Assembly: GCA_033851845.1 (NCBI GenBank)
Contig: JAWWOH010000129.1
Span: forward strand, 1 to 26,029
Source: RYN-124 sp033851845
Lineage (GTDB): Bacteria > Actinomycetota > Actinomycetes > Mycobacteriales > SCTD01
Direction: 5' to 3'
Length of the DNA stretch: 26,029 nucleotides
The position numbers and the translations under genes were made by a program. Positions 15,831 through 23,423 of the stretch are shown here, one piece after another (positions within the stretch are counted from its first letter, which is position 1; every line of letters starts with the position of its first letter). The notes under the pieces were generated by a model. It did no database searches and was not told the DNA's origin. It saw nothing but the letters and a program-made list of their open reading frames with translations.

Positions 15831-16487
15831 TCAACGCGCGGACCGGCGCGCCCGCACTTGCAGCGCGCCGGTCCAGAGGCGGGCGAGCCAAGCGGAGAAC
15901 CGGTCGTCGCTCCAGCCGCGCTGTTGGACGAGTCGGTGCCAGAGCTGCCCGTCCGTGGTCGACCACATGACGTCGCGGCACTCCTCCTCGCTCACGCCCA
16001 GTTGCCCGGTGGTCGCGGCTGCGGACGCCATGACCCCCATGCCCTCGTAGCGCTGGCGGCTCATCTCGGCCAGCATCTCGGCCGCCGCCGGCTCATGACC
16101 CGACGCGGCCTGCACCATCAGCGTGAAGGGCACGATCCGATGCGAGATGCGTGTGTAGAAGACAGCGTGCATCGCCAGTCGCTTGCGCAGATCCGGCTCG
16201 GCCCGCATGGCGAGAACGTCCGGACGCTCGTGCAGCAGCATCTCCTCGTCGTCACCGCCGACCGTCACATCCCAGACCCGATGCAGCAGTCCGGCCTTGC
16301 TGCCGAACGCGCCATAGACGGTCTCCGGCGACACCGCTGCCGCGGCGGCCACATCGACCACGGTCGTCCCGCCGTACCCCTGCTCGAGGAACAGGGCCTG
16401 GGCGGCTCGCACGATCGCCGCGCGCGTCTCCCGCGCCTGCGCTTGGCGGCGGGTCGCGTTGTACGGCCTCTTGACGAGTTCGTTCAT
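15831..16487 (-). CDS. TetR-family transcriptional regulator
   Basis: One-component repressor, 218 residues. The N-terminal DNA-binding domain holds the TetR helix-turn-helix: TRAAIVRAAQALFLEQGYGGTT leads into VVDVAAAAAVSPETVYGAFGSKAGLL (~41-67), with the recognition helix around SPETVYGAFGSK. The C-terminal half (~80-218) is an unassigned ligand/dimerisation domain with RISHRIVPFTLMVQAA and a Trp-containing tail. The ATG at 16487 has only a weak GGA upstream. It is divergent from the methyltransferase gene across 56 bp that contain a palindrome suited to a TetR operator, so it probably controls itself and that gene. It also sits directly upstream of accE on the same strand. Confidence 0.9.
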   Translation of the reverse strand: MNELVKRPYNATRRQAQARETRAAIVRAAQALFLEQGYGGTTVVDVAAAAAVSPETVYGAFGSKAGLLHRVWDVTVGGDDEEMLLHERPDVLAMRAEPDLRKRLAMHAVFYTRISHRIVPFTLMVQAASGHEPAAAEMLAEMSRQRYEGMGVMASAAATTGQLGVSEEECRDVMWSTTDGQLWHRLVQQRGWSDDRFSAWLARLWTGALQVRARRSAR

Positions 16488-16510
16488 TTGATCCAGACTA
16501 CCAGTAATGA

Positions 16511-16527
16511 ATTAAGTGACACTTCAT
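16511..16527. promoter_or_regulatory. Candidate TetR operator palindrome
   Basis: The core AAGTGACACTT (16514-16524) is a perfect palindrome around A16519; flanking AT/AT extends it to 17 bp with one mismatched pair (16513/16525). It lies midway in the 56-bp, AT-rich gap between the divergent tetR and methyltransferase starts, the usual place for an autoregulatory TetR site. Confidence 0.6.
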
Positions 16528-16543
16528 CTAATTGGGAGAGCTC

Positions 16544-17368
16544 ATGTCGGACACCTCGAGCTGGTCGGCGGTCGCCGCCGCCTGGGCGGACAACGTCGGA
16601 CACGTCGAGCAGATGAAGGAGCCTGTCACGCAGGCCCTGCTGGCCGCCGTAACGCTGCGGCCTGGCCAGCGGGTGCTCGAGGTGGGGGCCGGCGCCGGTG
16701 AGCTGGCGAGGGTGTTCGCAGCGCAGGTGGGGCCGACGGGTCGCGTCATCGCGACGGATGCGGCGGCGGGAATGGCGGGTGTCATGCGCGAGCGCATCGG
16801 CGGGCTGCCCAACGTCGAGGTGAACGTGTGCGACGCGGCCGCCACGGGTCTGCCCGATGCGCATGTCGACGCGGTGGTGGCCCGGATGAGTCTGATGTTC
16901 TCCGAGGATCCCGGCGCCGCGGTGAACGAGGCGGCGCGGGTTCTCATCGCCGGCGGCTGCTATGCCGCTGCCACCTGGGCCGGACCGTTCGAGAACATCT
17001 GGATGTCGTCCGTCGGGATGGCCGCCGCGATGAACGGCGCGGTCCAGGGCATGTCACCGATGGATCCGGGCGGCCCCTTCTCGCTGAGCGAGCCGAAGGA
17101 GCTCGTCGTCCTGCTCGAGCACGCCGGCTTCGAGGACGTCACCGTCGAGGACGTGTTGCTCGAGGTCGCGTTTCCTGACACCCGTGCGCACTTCGCCCAC
17201 GTGTCCGCGCTCGCCGGCCCGCTGGCTGTGGCGCTCGCCGCGGCTACGGATGAAGTCCGGGCGGCCGTGGAGCGAACCGCTGCGGAGAACGTGCAGTCCT
17301 TCGTTACCGAGACCGGCCTGGTCTTCCCGGCGTTGGCCCGCGTCGTCAGCGGGCGCCGACCTCTCTAG
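16544..17368 (+). CDS. SAM-dependent class I methyltransferase
   Basis: Cytosolic methyltransferase of 274 residues with a Rossmann-like SAM fold. Motif I VLEVGAGAGELA is at ~44-55, the acidic end of strand 2 (VIATDAAAGM) gives Asp72, motif II is around NVCDAAATGLPD (~94-105) and AARVLIAGGCYAAATW (~130-145) follows; this is the ubiquinone/menaquinone-biosynthesis-like (Methyltransf_11) arrangement. The acceptor substrate is unknown. The ATG at 16544 has GGGAGA 4 nt upstream; a TTG at 16532 in the same frame is not preferred. It diverges from tetR and is probably repressed by it. Its TAG stop (17366-17368) directly abuts the stop codon of accD on the other strand, with no base between, which suggests the pair was inserted at the accD end. 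Confidence 0.88.
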   Translation: MSDTSSWSAVAAAWADNVGHVEQMKEPVTQALLAAVTLRPGQRVLEVGAGAGELARVFAAQVGPTGRVIATDAAAGMAGVMRERIGGLPNVEVNVCDAAATGLPDAHVDAVVARMSLMFSEDPGAAVNEAARVLIAGGCYAAATWAGPFENIWMSSVGMAAAMNGAVQGMSPMDPGGPFSLSEPKELVVLLEHAGFEDVTVEDVLLEVAFPDTRAHFAHVSALAGPLAVALAAATDEVRAAVERTAAENVQSFVTETGLVFPALARVVSGRRPL

Positions 17369-18958
17369 TCAGAGCGGAATGTTGCCGTGCTTCTTGGGCG
17401 GCAGCGTCTCGCGTTTGGTCCGCAGCTGCCGCAGCGCCTTCGCGATCTCCCGCCGCGTCTGTGACGGCTCGATCACCGCGTCGACGAAGCCACGCTCGGC
17501 TGCGATGTACGGCGTCGCGAACGTGTCCTCGTACTCCTGCATGAACCCGGCCCGAGCAGCATCTGGATCCGAGGCTGCCGCGATCTCCTTGCGCCGCACG
17601 ATGTTCACGGCACCCAGCGCGCCGACGACAGCGACCTGCGCGGTCGGCCACGCCAGGTTGATGTCGGCGCCGAGGTGCTTCGAACCCATCGCGACGTACG
17701 ACCCGCCGTACGCCTTGCGGGTGATGACCGTGACAAGCGGCACCGTCGCCTCGCTGTAGGCGTACAGCAGCTTGGCGCCGTGCCGGATGATGCCCGCGTG
17801 CTCCTGCCCAACGCCAGGCAGGTAGCCCGGCACGTCGCAGAACGTCAGCACCGGCACATTGAACGCGTCGCACGTGCGCACGAACCGCGCCGCCTTCTCC
17901 GACGCATCGATGTCGAGCGTTCCGGCGAACTGCATCGGGTTGTTGCCGACGACCCCGATGCTGCGTCCCTCGATCCGCCCGAAGCCGCACACGATCGACG
18001 AGCCCCACAGCGCCTGGACCTCGAGGAAGTCGCCGTCGTCGAGTACGGCGGCGATGACGTGCTTCATGTCGTACGGCGCGTTGTTGCTGTCCGGGATGAT
18101 CGTGTCGAGCTCGAGCAGCAGCTCCTCCGCCAGCGCATCCGGGGCGTCGAAGACCGGCGCCTCCTCCAGGTTGTTGCTCGGCAGATAGCTCAGCAGCGTC
18201 TTCGCCAGCTCGAGGCACTCGTCCTCGTCGGGACTCATGAAGTGCGCGACGCCGCTCTTGCTGTTGTGGGCGCGGGCGCCGCCGAGGTCCTCGATCGTGA
18301 TGTCCTCGCCAGTGACCGTCTTGATGACGTCCGGGCCGGTGATCATCATCGCGCTGCTCTTGTCGACCATCAGGTTGAAGTCGGTGAGCGCGGGCGAGTA
18401 GACGTGCCCGCCGGCGCAGTTGCCGAGGATGAGGCTGATCTGCGGGACGACACCGGAAGCCAGCACGTTGCGGTAGAAGATGTCGCCGTAGAGCGCGAGA
18501 CCCATGATGCCTTCCTGGATCCGCGCGCCCGACCCTTCGTTGAGCCCGACGACGGGGCAGCCGGTCTTCAGGGCGAGGTCCATGACCTTCACGATCTTCT
18601 CGCCGTACACCTCACCGAGCGCGCCACCGAATACCGTGGCGTCCTGGCTGAAGACGCACACCGGCCGGCCGTCGACGGTCCCGTAACCGGTGATGACGCC
18701 GTCGCCGGTCGGCCGGTTCTTCTCGAGCCCGAAGTCGCGGGCCCGGTGGCGGGTCAGCGCGTCGGTCTCGACGAACGACCCCTCGTCCATGAACAGCTCG
18801 ATCCGCTCGCGCGCAGTCCGCTTGCCGGCGGCGTGCCGCTTCTCGAGCGCCGCCGGTGAGGCCGGGTGGAGGGCCAGCTCGTTGCGCCGCCGCAGCTCGG
18901 CCAGCTTGCCGGCGGTGGTGTGGATGTCGGGCGCGTCCGGGGTCTGTTCGGCAGTCAC
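17369..18958 (-). CDS. accD5: Acyl-CoA carboxylase beta subunit (carboxyltransferase)
   Basis: Carboxyltransferase beta chain (AccD5/PccB type) that moves the carboxyl group from biotin to acetyl- or propionyl-CoA, giving malonyl- or methylmalonyl-CoA; active as a hexamer with the alpha and epsilon chains. The 529 residues show two crotonase-like halves: KRTARERIELFMDEGSF (~46-62), GSGARIQEG and GNCAGGHVYSPALTDF in the N-terminal half; CDVPGYLPGVGQEHAGIIRHG and KAYGGSYVAMGSKHLGADINLAWPTAQ in the C-terminal half; the usual tail KKHGNIPL. The specificity position (D in Streptomyces PccB, I in AccB, numbered 422) is Val422 here. The start is GTG at 18958 with a weak ribosome-binding site. It is divergent from birA across about 39 bp. 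accE no longer follows directly. Confidence 0.95.
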   Translation of the reverse strand: MTAEQTPDAPDIHTTAGKLAELRRRNELALHPASPAALEKRHAAGKRTARERIELFMDEGSFVETDALTRHRARDFGLEKNRPTGDGVITGYGTVDGRPVCVFSQDATVFGGALGEVYGEKIVKVMDLALKTGCPVVGLNEGSGARIQEGIMGLALYGDIFYRNVLASGVVPQISLILGNCAGGHVYSPALTDFNLMVDKSSAMMITGPDVIKTVTGEDITIEDLGGARAHNSKSGVAHFMSPDEDECLELAKTLLSYLPSNNLEEAPVFDAPDALAEELLLELDTIIPDSNNAPYDMKHVIAAVLDDGDFLEVQALWGSSIVCGFGRIEGRSIGVVGNNPMQFAGTLDIDASEKAARFVRTCDAFNVPVLTFCDVPGYLPGVGQEHAGIIRHGAKLLYAYSEATVPLVTVITRKAYGGSYVAMGSKHLGADINLAWPTAQVAVVGALGAVNIVRRKEIAAASDPDAARAGFMQEYEDTFATPYIAAERGFVDAVIEPSQTRREIAKALRQLRTKRETLPPKKHGNIPL

Positions 18959-18997
18959 ATCACGAGGCTATCCGGGGGCTGCTGGCAGGCTGTGATC

Positions 18998-19765
18998 ATG
19001 TACGCCGACCTGGAGCGACCGCCGCTTCGCGCAGCCGCCCTCACGAAAGCGCTGGCCGGCGACGGCTGGCGGGTCGAGGTCCTCGAGCGGGCCGGGTCGA
19101 CGAACGCGGTCGTCGCGCATCGCGCTGCGGCGCAGGAGCCGGCCGGACTCGTCGTCGCCGCCGAGCGGCAGCTCAGCGGCCGTGGTCGGTTGGATCGCAG
19201 CTGGGTCTCGCCGCCCCGGGCTGGGCTGACGTTCTCGGTGCTGCTGCGTCCGGACCTCCCGGCGGCCCAGTGGGCCTGGCTGCCACTGCTGGCCGGCGTC
19301 GCGGTGGCCCAGGCGCTGTGTGCCCAGACGGGGCTCGATGTCGCCCTGAAATGGCCCAACGACGTCCTCATCGGTGGCCGCAAGGTCGCCGGCCTGCTTG
19401 CTGAGACGGTGCCGCCCGACGGTCTCGTCGTCGGCATCGGGCTCAACGTCACGACCACCCGGGCCGAGCTTCCATACGACGGCGCGACCTCGTTGCGGCT
19501 CGAGGATGCCGCGACGACCGATCGCGACACCTTGCTTCGGGCGATCCTGCGCGAGCTCACCAACGTCCTGTCCGACGTCGACGCCGGCCGGACCGCATAC
19601 CGCGAGCTGTGCACCACCATCGGCGAGCTGGTCCGGCTCGAGCTGCCGTCCGGATCGGTCGAGGGGCCCGCCGACGCGATCGACGACGACGGCCGGCTGG
19701 TCGTCGGAGGTACGGCGTACAGCGTCGGCGACGTCGTCCACCTCCGGCCCGTGCATCCCAACTGA
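18998..19765 (+). CDS. birA: Biotin-protein ligase
   Basis: Attaches biotin to the BCCP lysine of carboxylases such as the alpha chain in this window. It is a group I ligase of 255 residues without a DNA-binding domain. Motifs: AGSTNAVVA (~32-40), the biotin loop GRGRLDRSW (61-69), KWPNDVL (118-124), GRKVAGLL with a catalytic-type Lys129, GIGLNV (146-151), and a C-terminal SH3-like domain (~205-255). The ATG at 18998 is preferred: it has GGCAGG about 8 nt upstream, and the longer frame runs back through the accD promoter and coding region. It is divergent from accD, the standard actinobacterial arrangement, so enzyme and substrate complex may be co-regulated. It converges with the GerMN lipoprotein gene, leaving a 21-bp gap with a small GCTGG/CCAGC hairpin. 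Confidence 0.93.
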   Translation: MYADLERPPLRAAALTKALAGDGWRVEVLERAGSTNAVVAHRAAAQEPAGLVVAAERQLSGRGRLDRSWVSPPRAGLTFSVLLRPDLPAAQWAWLPLLAGVAVAQALCAQTGLDVALKWPNDVLIGGRKVAGLLAETVPPDGLVVGIGLNVTTTRAELPYDGATSLRLEDAATTDRDTLLRAILRELTNVLSDVDAGRTAYRELCTTIGELVRLELPSGSVEGPADAIDDDGRLVVGGTAYSVGDVVHLRPVHPN

Positions 19766-19786
19766 CGCAGCTGGGGTCCCAGCAGG

Positions 19787-20647
19787 TCAGCCCGTGACAG
19801 TCACCGCCTTGTCGTCCACGAAGGTCGCCGTCCCGTCCTTCGCGGACGACTCGAACGCGCGGAGCACGTAGTCGCCAGGGGGCACCGCCGCGACGCCGGA
19901 CCATGCGCCGCGGCCGGGCGCGCCGGTCGACGCATTGCTGAACCCGGCCTTGACCACCCGCCCTCCTTGCCGGAACTCCCACGACACCGTCGCCTCGAAG
20001 ACGCTCGCCTCGCCGCCGAACCGAGCTCCCGCCTTCAGGGAGCGCGGCACGAGCAACCAGACCGGCCCAAGGATCTCGGCCGCCGCCTGCCGCGTCATCG
20101 GTCGACGCGTGTCGACGTGCCCCCACAGCGTCTCCACTGTCGTTCCGTCGATGAGCAGCTGGACGCTGTGCACTGCCGGCGCCGCCGCCGTCACCGTGTA
20201 GACGAGCTGCTGCAGGCTCGCTGCCTCCGACTCGGCGCCGGCGTTGCCGTTGCGAGCCTCCCGAGAGAGATCGACGTACGCCGTCGTACCGCTGACTCGC
20301 GCGCCTCGCACGGTGGTGCCTGCCGGCCAGAGAGACGTGTAGTCCCCGTCGTAGGCCTTCTCCGAGAGCATCGCCGCCACGGCGTCGCGGATGACGGCAG
20401 TCGTCGCGGGGCGGCGGTGGAACTCGCGGTAGAGCCGTGGCGCGTGCCCGGCGTCGTGCAGGTAGTAGACGGCGCGCGCGGCTGTGCCGGATGCACTGGG
20501 ACTGGCCGAAGCGGTCGCGCCGGCCGAAGCCGCGGAGCCCGGCGGGGCGCTTGCCGGAGACCCGTTGATGGCCACTGGTGCACCGCTGCTGCCGGTGCAG
20601 CCGGCCGTCAGGAGGACGAGTGCGACGAGTGCCGAGCGACGCTGCAT
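19787..20647 (-). CDS. Lipoprotein with GerMN and Gmad2 domains
   Basis: Membrane-anchored lipoprotein of 286 residues. The signal peptide ends in a lipobox, LLTAGC, with Cys17 as the lipidated residue, followed by an Ala/Ser/Pro-rich linker (~18-58). A GerMN domain (~58-165) begins at ARAVYYLHD and contains TAYVDLSREA and the VYTVTAAAPAVHSVQLLIDG segment. A Gmad2 Ig-like domain (~200-286) contains VSWEFRQGGRVVKAGFSNAS and WSGVAAVPPGDYVLRAFESS. These domains were first named in spore germination proteins but are widespread in non-sporulating actinobacteria, so a cell-envelope role is the safer reading. The ATG has GGGAGGG about 5-6 nt upstream. It diverges from the PH-domain protein gene. Confidence 0.9.
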   Translation of the reverse strand: MQRRSALVALVLLTAGCTGSSGAPVAINGSPASAPPGSAASAGATASASPSASGTAARAVYYLHDAGHAPRLYREFHRRPATTAVIRDAVAAMLSEKAYDGDYTSLWPAGTTVRGARVSGTTAYVDLSREARNGNAGAESEAASLQQLVYTVTAAAPAVHSVQLLIDGTTVETLWGHVDTRRPMTRQAAAEILGPVWLLVPRSLKAGARFGGEASVFEATVSWEFRQGGRVVKAGFSNASTGAPGRGAWSGVAAVPPGDYVLRAFESSAKDGTATFVDDKAVTVTG

Positions 20648-20728
20648 GACAACCCTCCCATGGTGCCGACACGAGTACGACGCACGGCGAGGGCTGCAGG
20701 TTGACACGATCTGCGCCAGACTCCGCGC

Positions 20729-21244
20729 ATGGCCTACCCGACCAAGCTGCTGGCGGCGGACGAGACCCTCATCCACGATCTGCATCCGCACTGGAAAGCG
20801 CTGATCTCGCCGGTCGTGACACTGGTGCTGGTGCTCGGCGTCGGGGGCTTCGCGGCGTCGTCGATCCCGGACGGGCCGCACCAGGGCAAGGAGCAGCTCG
20901 CCGTTCTCGTCGTGGGTTTGCTCCTGCTCGGCTTCTACGCGCTGCGGCCCTTCCTGCGCTGGGTGACGACGCACTTCGTCATCACCGACCGACGGGTGCT
21001 GGTCCGCACCGGGGTCCTCGCCCGCACTGGGCGGGACGTGCCGCTCTCGCGCATCAACGACATCACCTTCAGCCACACCTTCCTCGAGCGCTTGCTCGGC
21101 TGCGGGACGCTGGTCATCGAGTCGGCCGGTGAGCGGGGCCAGGTCACCATGACCGAGGTGCCCAAGGTCGAGCGGGTCCAGCGCGAGCTCTACGACCTCG
21201 TCGAACGCACCGACTCGAGGTTGCGCGGCATCAAGGAGGATTGA
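20729..21244 (+). CDS. Membrane protein with bacterial PH domain (DUF304/bPH_2)
   Basis: Inner-membrane protein of 171 residues: a short N-terminus (LLAADETLIHDLHPHW), two transmembrane helices (~24-46 and ~57-76), then a cytoplasmic bacterial pleckstrin-homology domain (~80-158) with THFVITDRRVLVRTGVLARTGRDVPLSRINDI, the hallmark of this family. The biochemical function is unknown. A gene of this type next to birA matches Rv3278c in M. tuberculosis as I recall. The ATG start lacks a clear ribosome-binding site; a TTGACA at 20701-20706 is too close to the start to be an ordinary -35 box with a long leader. Its last 14 bp overlap the end of the convergent small membrane protein gene. Confidence 0.9.
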   Translation: MAYPTKLLAADETLIHDLHPHWKALISPVVTLVLVLGVGGFAASSIPDGPHQGKEQLAVLVVGLLLLGFYALRPFLRWVTTHFVITDRRVLVRTGVLARTGRDVPLSRINDITFSHTFLERLLGCGTLVIESAGERGQVTMTEVPKVERVQRELYDLVERTDSRLRGIKED

Positions 21245-21521
21245 TCTCGCCCTCGATGTCGCGGCTCGGGTCGAACGGCGGCCAGTCGCCCTGTGGGGCG
21301 CGCACCTGCTCGTAGTGGTCCATCTGTCGACGGGCCCCCGCCTGTTCGCCGGGCCCACCGGCGTTCGCACCGATCCCGGCGAACACCGCCACGATCCCGG
21401 CGGTCAGGGCGAGCAGGCCGGCCGGCGCGCCACGCGGCAGCACGAAGGCCGCCAGGAAGAACGTCAGTCCCGCGCCGGCCCGCAGCGAGTAGTAGGTGAT
21501 CTGCCGGCGGCGTACGGACAC
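21231..21521 (-). CDS. Small membrane protein of unknown function
   Basis: This 96-residue protein has a basic N-terminus (SVRRRQ), two predicted transmembrane helices (~9-29 and ~33-53) with a short turn, and a charged cytoplasmic-type tail ending DPSRDIEGEINPP. The layout (Arg-rich start, two helices, ANAG after the second) resembles the DUF3099 group of small actinobacterial membrane proteins, but I am not certain of the match. The start is GTG at 21521 without a clear ribosome-binding site. It is divergent from the cyclase gene with only 23 bp between, and overlaps the PH-domain gene by 14 bp at the 3' end. Confidence 0.68.
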   Translation of the reverse strand: MSVRRRQITYYSLRAGAGLTFFLAAFVLPRGAPAGLLALTAGIVAVFAGIGANAGGPGEQAGARRQMDHYEQVRAPQGDWPPFDPSRDIEGEINPP

Positions 21522-21544
21522 ACGTCGACCGTACGCTCGTCACC

Positions 21545-22486
21545 GTGGACCTCGAGCAGGCCTTGCTCGGCGCACCGTGCACGCTGACCCGCGACGAGGT
21601 CATCGCCGCGGCCGGCGTCGGTCTCGACGAGGCGGAAGCCATCTGGGCCGCGATGGGCTTCGCCCAGGTGCCGCCGGACGAGCCGGCCTTCACTGAGCTC
21701 GATGTCGAGGCGCTGCGTACGACGGTTCGGCTCCGTGACAGCGGCATCGTCGACACCGACACGCTGCTCGTGCTCGCCCGCACCATGGGGCAGGGACTGG
21801 CGAGGCTAGCGGAGGCTCAGGTGGGCGTCTTTCGCGGCCGGGCCGCCGACATGACTGCGGAGCAGGCTCACGAGGCCGCCGCAGCGGCAGCCGTCGACGT
21901 GGTGCCCGGCCTCGAGCAGCTGATGGTCCATGTGTGGCGCCGCCAGTTCGCGGCCGCGACGGAACGGTCCTTCGCGACGCTCCTCGGCGACGGCCACCCG
22001 ATGCTCGCCGTGGGCTTCGTGGACCTCGTCGGCTTCACCCAGACCAGTCGCGAGTCGGATGCGCATGATCTCGCCGTACTTCTCGAGCGGTTCGAGCGGG
22101 AGACCTCGCTGCGGGTCACCGCGTACGGCGGTCGCGTGATCAAGATGCTGGGTGACGAGGTGCTGTTCGTGACGGACGACATCGTCGCCGCAGCCGAGGT
22201 CGCCCTCGACACCGTGGCGGCGCACGCCGCCGACGAGGCCCTGCCGGAGGTCCGCGCCGGCGTTGCACTGGGTCCCGTGCTCAGTCGACTCGGTGACGTC
22301 TTCGGCGAGCCGGTCAACCTGGCCAGCCGGCTGACCGCGGAGGCGCGACCGAGCTCCGTCCTCGTCGACCGACTGGCGGCAGAGGCCCTGGCAGGTGATG
22401 CGTCGTACGAGCTCCGGCCGCTCAAGCACCGCACCGTGCGGGGCTACCGGGCCCTGCGTCCGCACGCGCTGCGGCGGGCGACATAA
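21545..22486 (+). CDS. Class III adenylate cyclase with N-terminal regulatory domain
   Basis: Predicted soluble adenylate cyclase (ATP to cAMP) of 313 residues resembling mycobacterial Rv1264/Rv2212. The N-terminal helical regulatory domain (~1-145) has no membrane segments; in Rv1264 this domain confers pH sensitivity. The catalytic domain (~150-313) has all canonical residues: metal Asp160 (GFVDLVGF) and Asp204 (KMLGDEVLF), adenine-specifying Lys200 and Asp251 (GDVFG), transition-state Asn258 and Arg262 (NLASRL). The spacing within these motifs equals that in Rv1264 as I recall (4, 7 and 4 residues). The start is GTG at 21545 with no clear ribosome-binding site, possibly leaderless. The HMG-CoA lyase gene follows after 10 bp, so the two are probably co-transcribed. 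Confidence 0.92.
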   Translation: MDLEQALLGAPCTLTRDEVIAAAGVGLDEAEAIWAAMGFAQVPPDEPAFTELDVEALRTTVRLRDSGIVDTDTLLVLARTMGQGLARLAEAQVGVFRGRAADMTAEQAHEAAAAAAVDVVPGLEQLMVHVWRRQFAAATERSFATLLGDGHPMLAVGFVDLVGFTQTSRESDAHDLAVLLERFERETSLRVTAYGGRVIKMLGDEVLFVTDDIVAAAEVALDTVAAHAADEALPEVRAGVALGPVLSRLGDVFGEPVNLASRLTAEARPSSVLVDRLAAEALAGDASYELRPLKHRTVRGYRALRPHALRRAT

Positions 22487-22496
22487 CCTGTCCCTT

Positions 22497-23414
22497 ATGA
22501 GCGACTTGCCCCAGCGCATCAGCCTGCGCGAGGTCGGTCCTCGTGACGGGCTGCAGAACGAGGCGCCGGTCCCGACCGAGTCCAAGGTCGCGCTCATCGA
22601 CGCGTTGTCCCGCACCGGTGTCGGCCGGATCGAGGCGGTCTCCTTCGTGCACCCGAAAGCGATCCCCTCGATGGCGGATGCCGCCGAGGTGTGGTCGGCC
22701 GTCGAGCGCTCTCCGTCCGTGCGCTACTCGGCTCTGGTGCCCAACCTGCGCGGCGCGCAGCGAGCACTCGACGCCGGCTTCCGCGAGATCGAGGTCGTGG
22801 TCTCGGCCAGCGACACGCACAACCGCAAGAACGTCAACCGCTCGACGGACGAGTCGCTCGACGACATCGCGGTGCTGCTGGCGGCGGCTCACGACGCCGG
22901 CGCGACCTGCCAGGTCATCGTGTCGACGGCCTTCGGCTGCCCCTACGAGGGCGAGGTGCCTGTGTCCCGGGTGCTCGACGTCGCCGGGCGCGCGCTGGCC
23001 GACGGTGCCGACGGGATCTCGTACGGCGACACCACCGGCATGGCGACGCCGTCCCGCGTGACGCAGCTGGTGGGCGAGACCCGGATGCGGTTTCCCGACG
23101 CCGACCTCAACCTGCACTTCCACAACACCCGCGGGACGGGCCTCGCCAACGTGCTGGCCGCGCTTCAGCTCGGCGTCACCGACTACGACGCATCTGTCGG
23201 CGGACTCGGCGGCTGCCCCTATGCACCCGGCGCGACGGGAAACGTCTGCACCGAGGACCTCGTGCACATGGTCGAGGACATGGGCGTCGACACCGGCGTC
23301 GACCTCGATTTGATGCTCGACGCAGCGCGCGAGGCCGAGCGGTTGGTCGGTCGCTCGCTCCCGTCACAGGTTCTTCGCGCCGGCCCCCGAACCCGTCTCA
23401 CCTCACTCACCTAG
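22497..23414 (+). CDS. Hydroxymethylglutaryl-CoA lyase
   Basis: HMG-CoA lyase of the HMGL-like TIM-barrel family, splitting 3-hydroxy-3-methylglutaryl-CoA into acetyl-CoA and acetoacetate, the last step of leucine breakdown. The 305 residues include VGPRDGLQNE (13-22; catalytic Arg16 and Asp17), a Glu at 46 in RIEAVSFVHPK, the metal-binding HFHNTRG (His207, His209) and the signature GGLGGCPYAPGATGNVCTED (~235-254; catalytic Cys240). The ATG at 22497 puts the motifs at the expected distances; the ribosome-binding site is weak. The preceding cyclase gene is 10 bp away, and the peroxidase's ribosome-binding site overlaps this gene's stop, so the three form an operon. Other leucine-degradation genes are not in the window. 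Confidence 0.94.
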   Translation: MSDLPQRISLREVGPRDGLQNEAPVPTESKVALIDALSRTGVGRIEAVSFVHPKAIPSMADAAEVWSAVERSPSVRYSALVPNLRGAQRALDAGFREIEVVVSASDTHNRKNVNRSTDESLDDIAVLLAAAHDAGATCQVIVSTAFGCPYEGEVPVSRVLDVAGRALADGADGISYGDTTGMATPSRVTQLVGETRMRFPDADLNLHFHNTRGTGLANVLAALQLGVTDYDASVGGLGGCPYAPGATGNVCTEDLVHMVEDMGVDTGVDLDLMLDAAREAERLVGRSLPSQVLRAGPRTRLTSLT

Positions 23415-23423
23415 GAGATGTGC

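Noticed and set aside
20701..20706. TTGACA as a -35 box for the PH-domain gene
   Set aside because: It lies only 22 bp from the ATG and no -10 hexamer fits between; probably chance.
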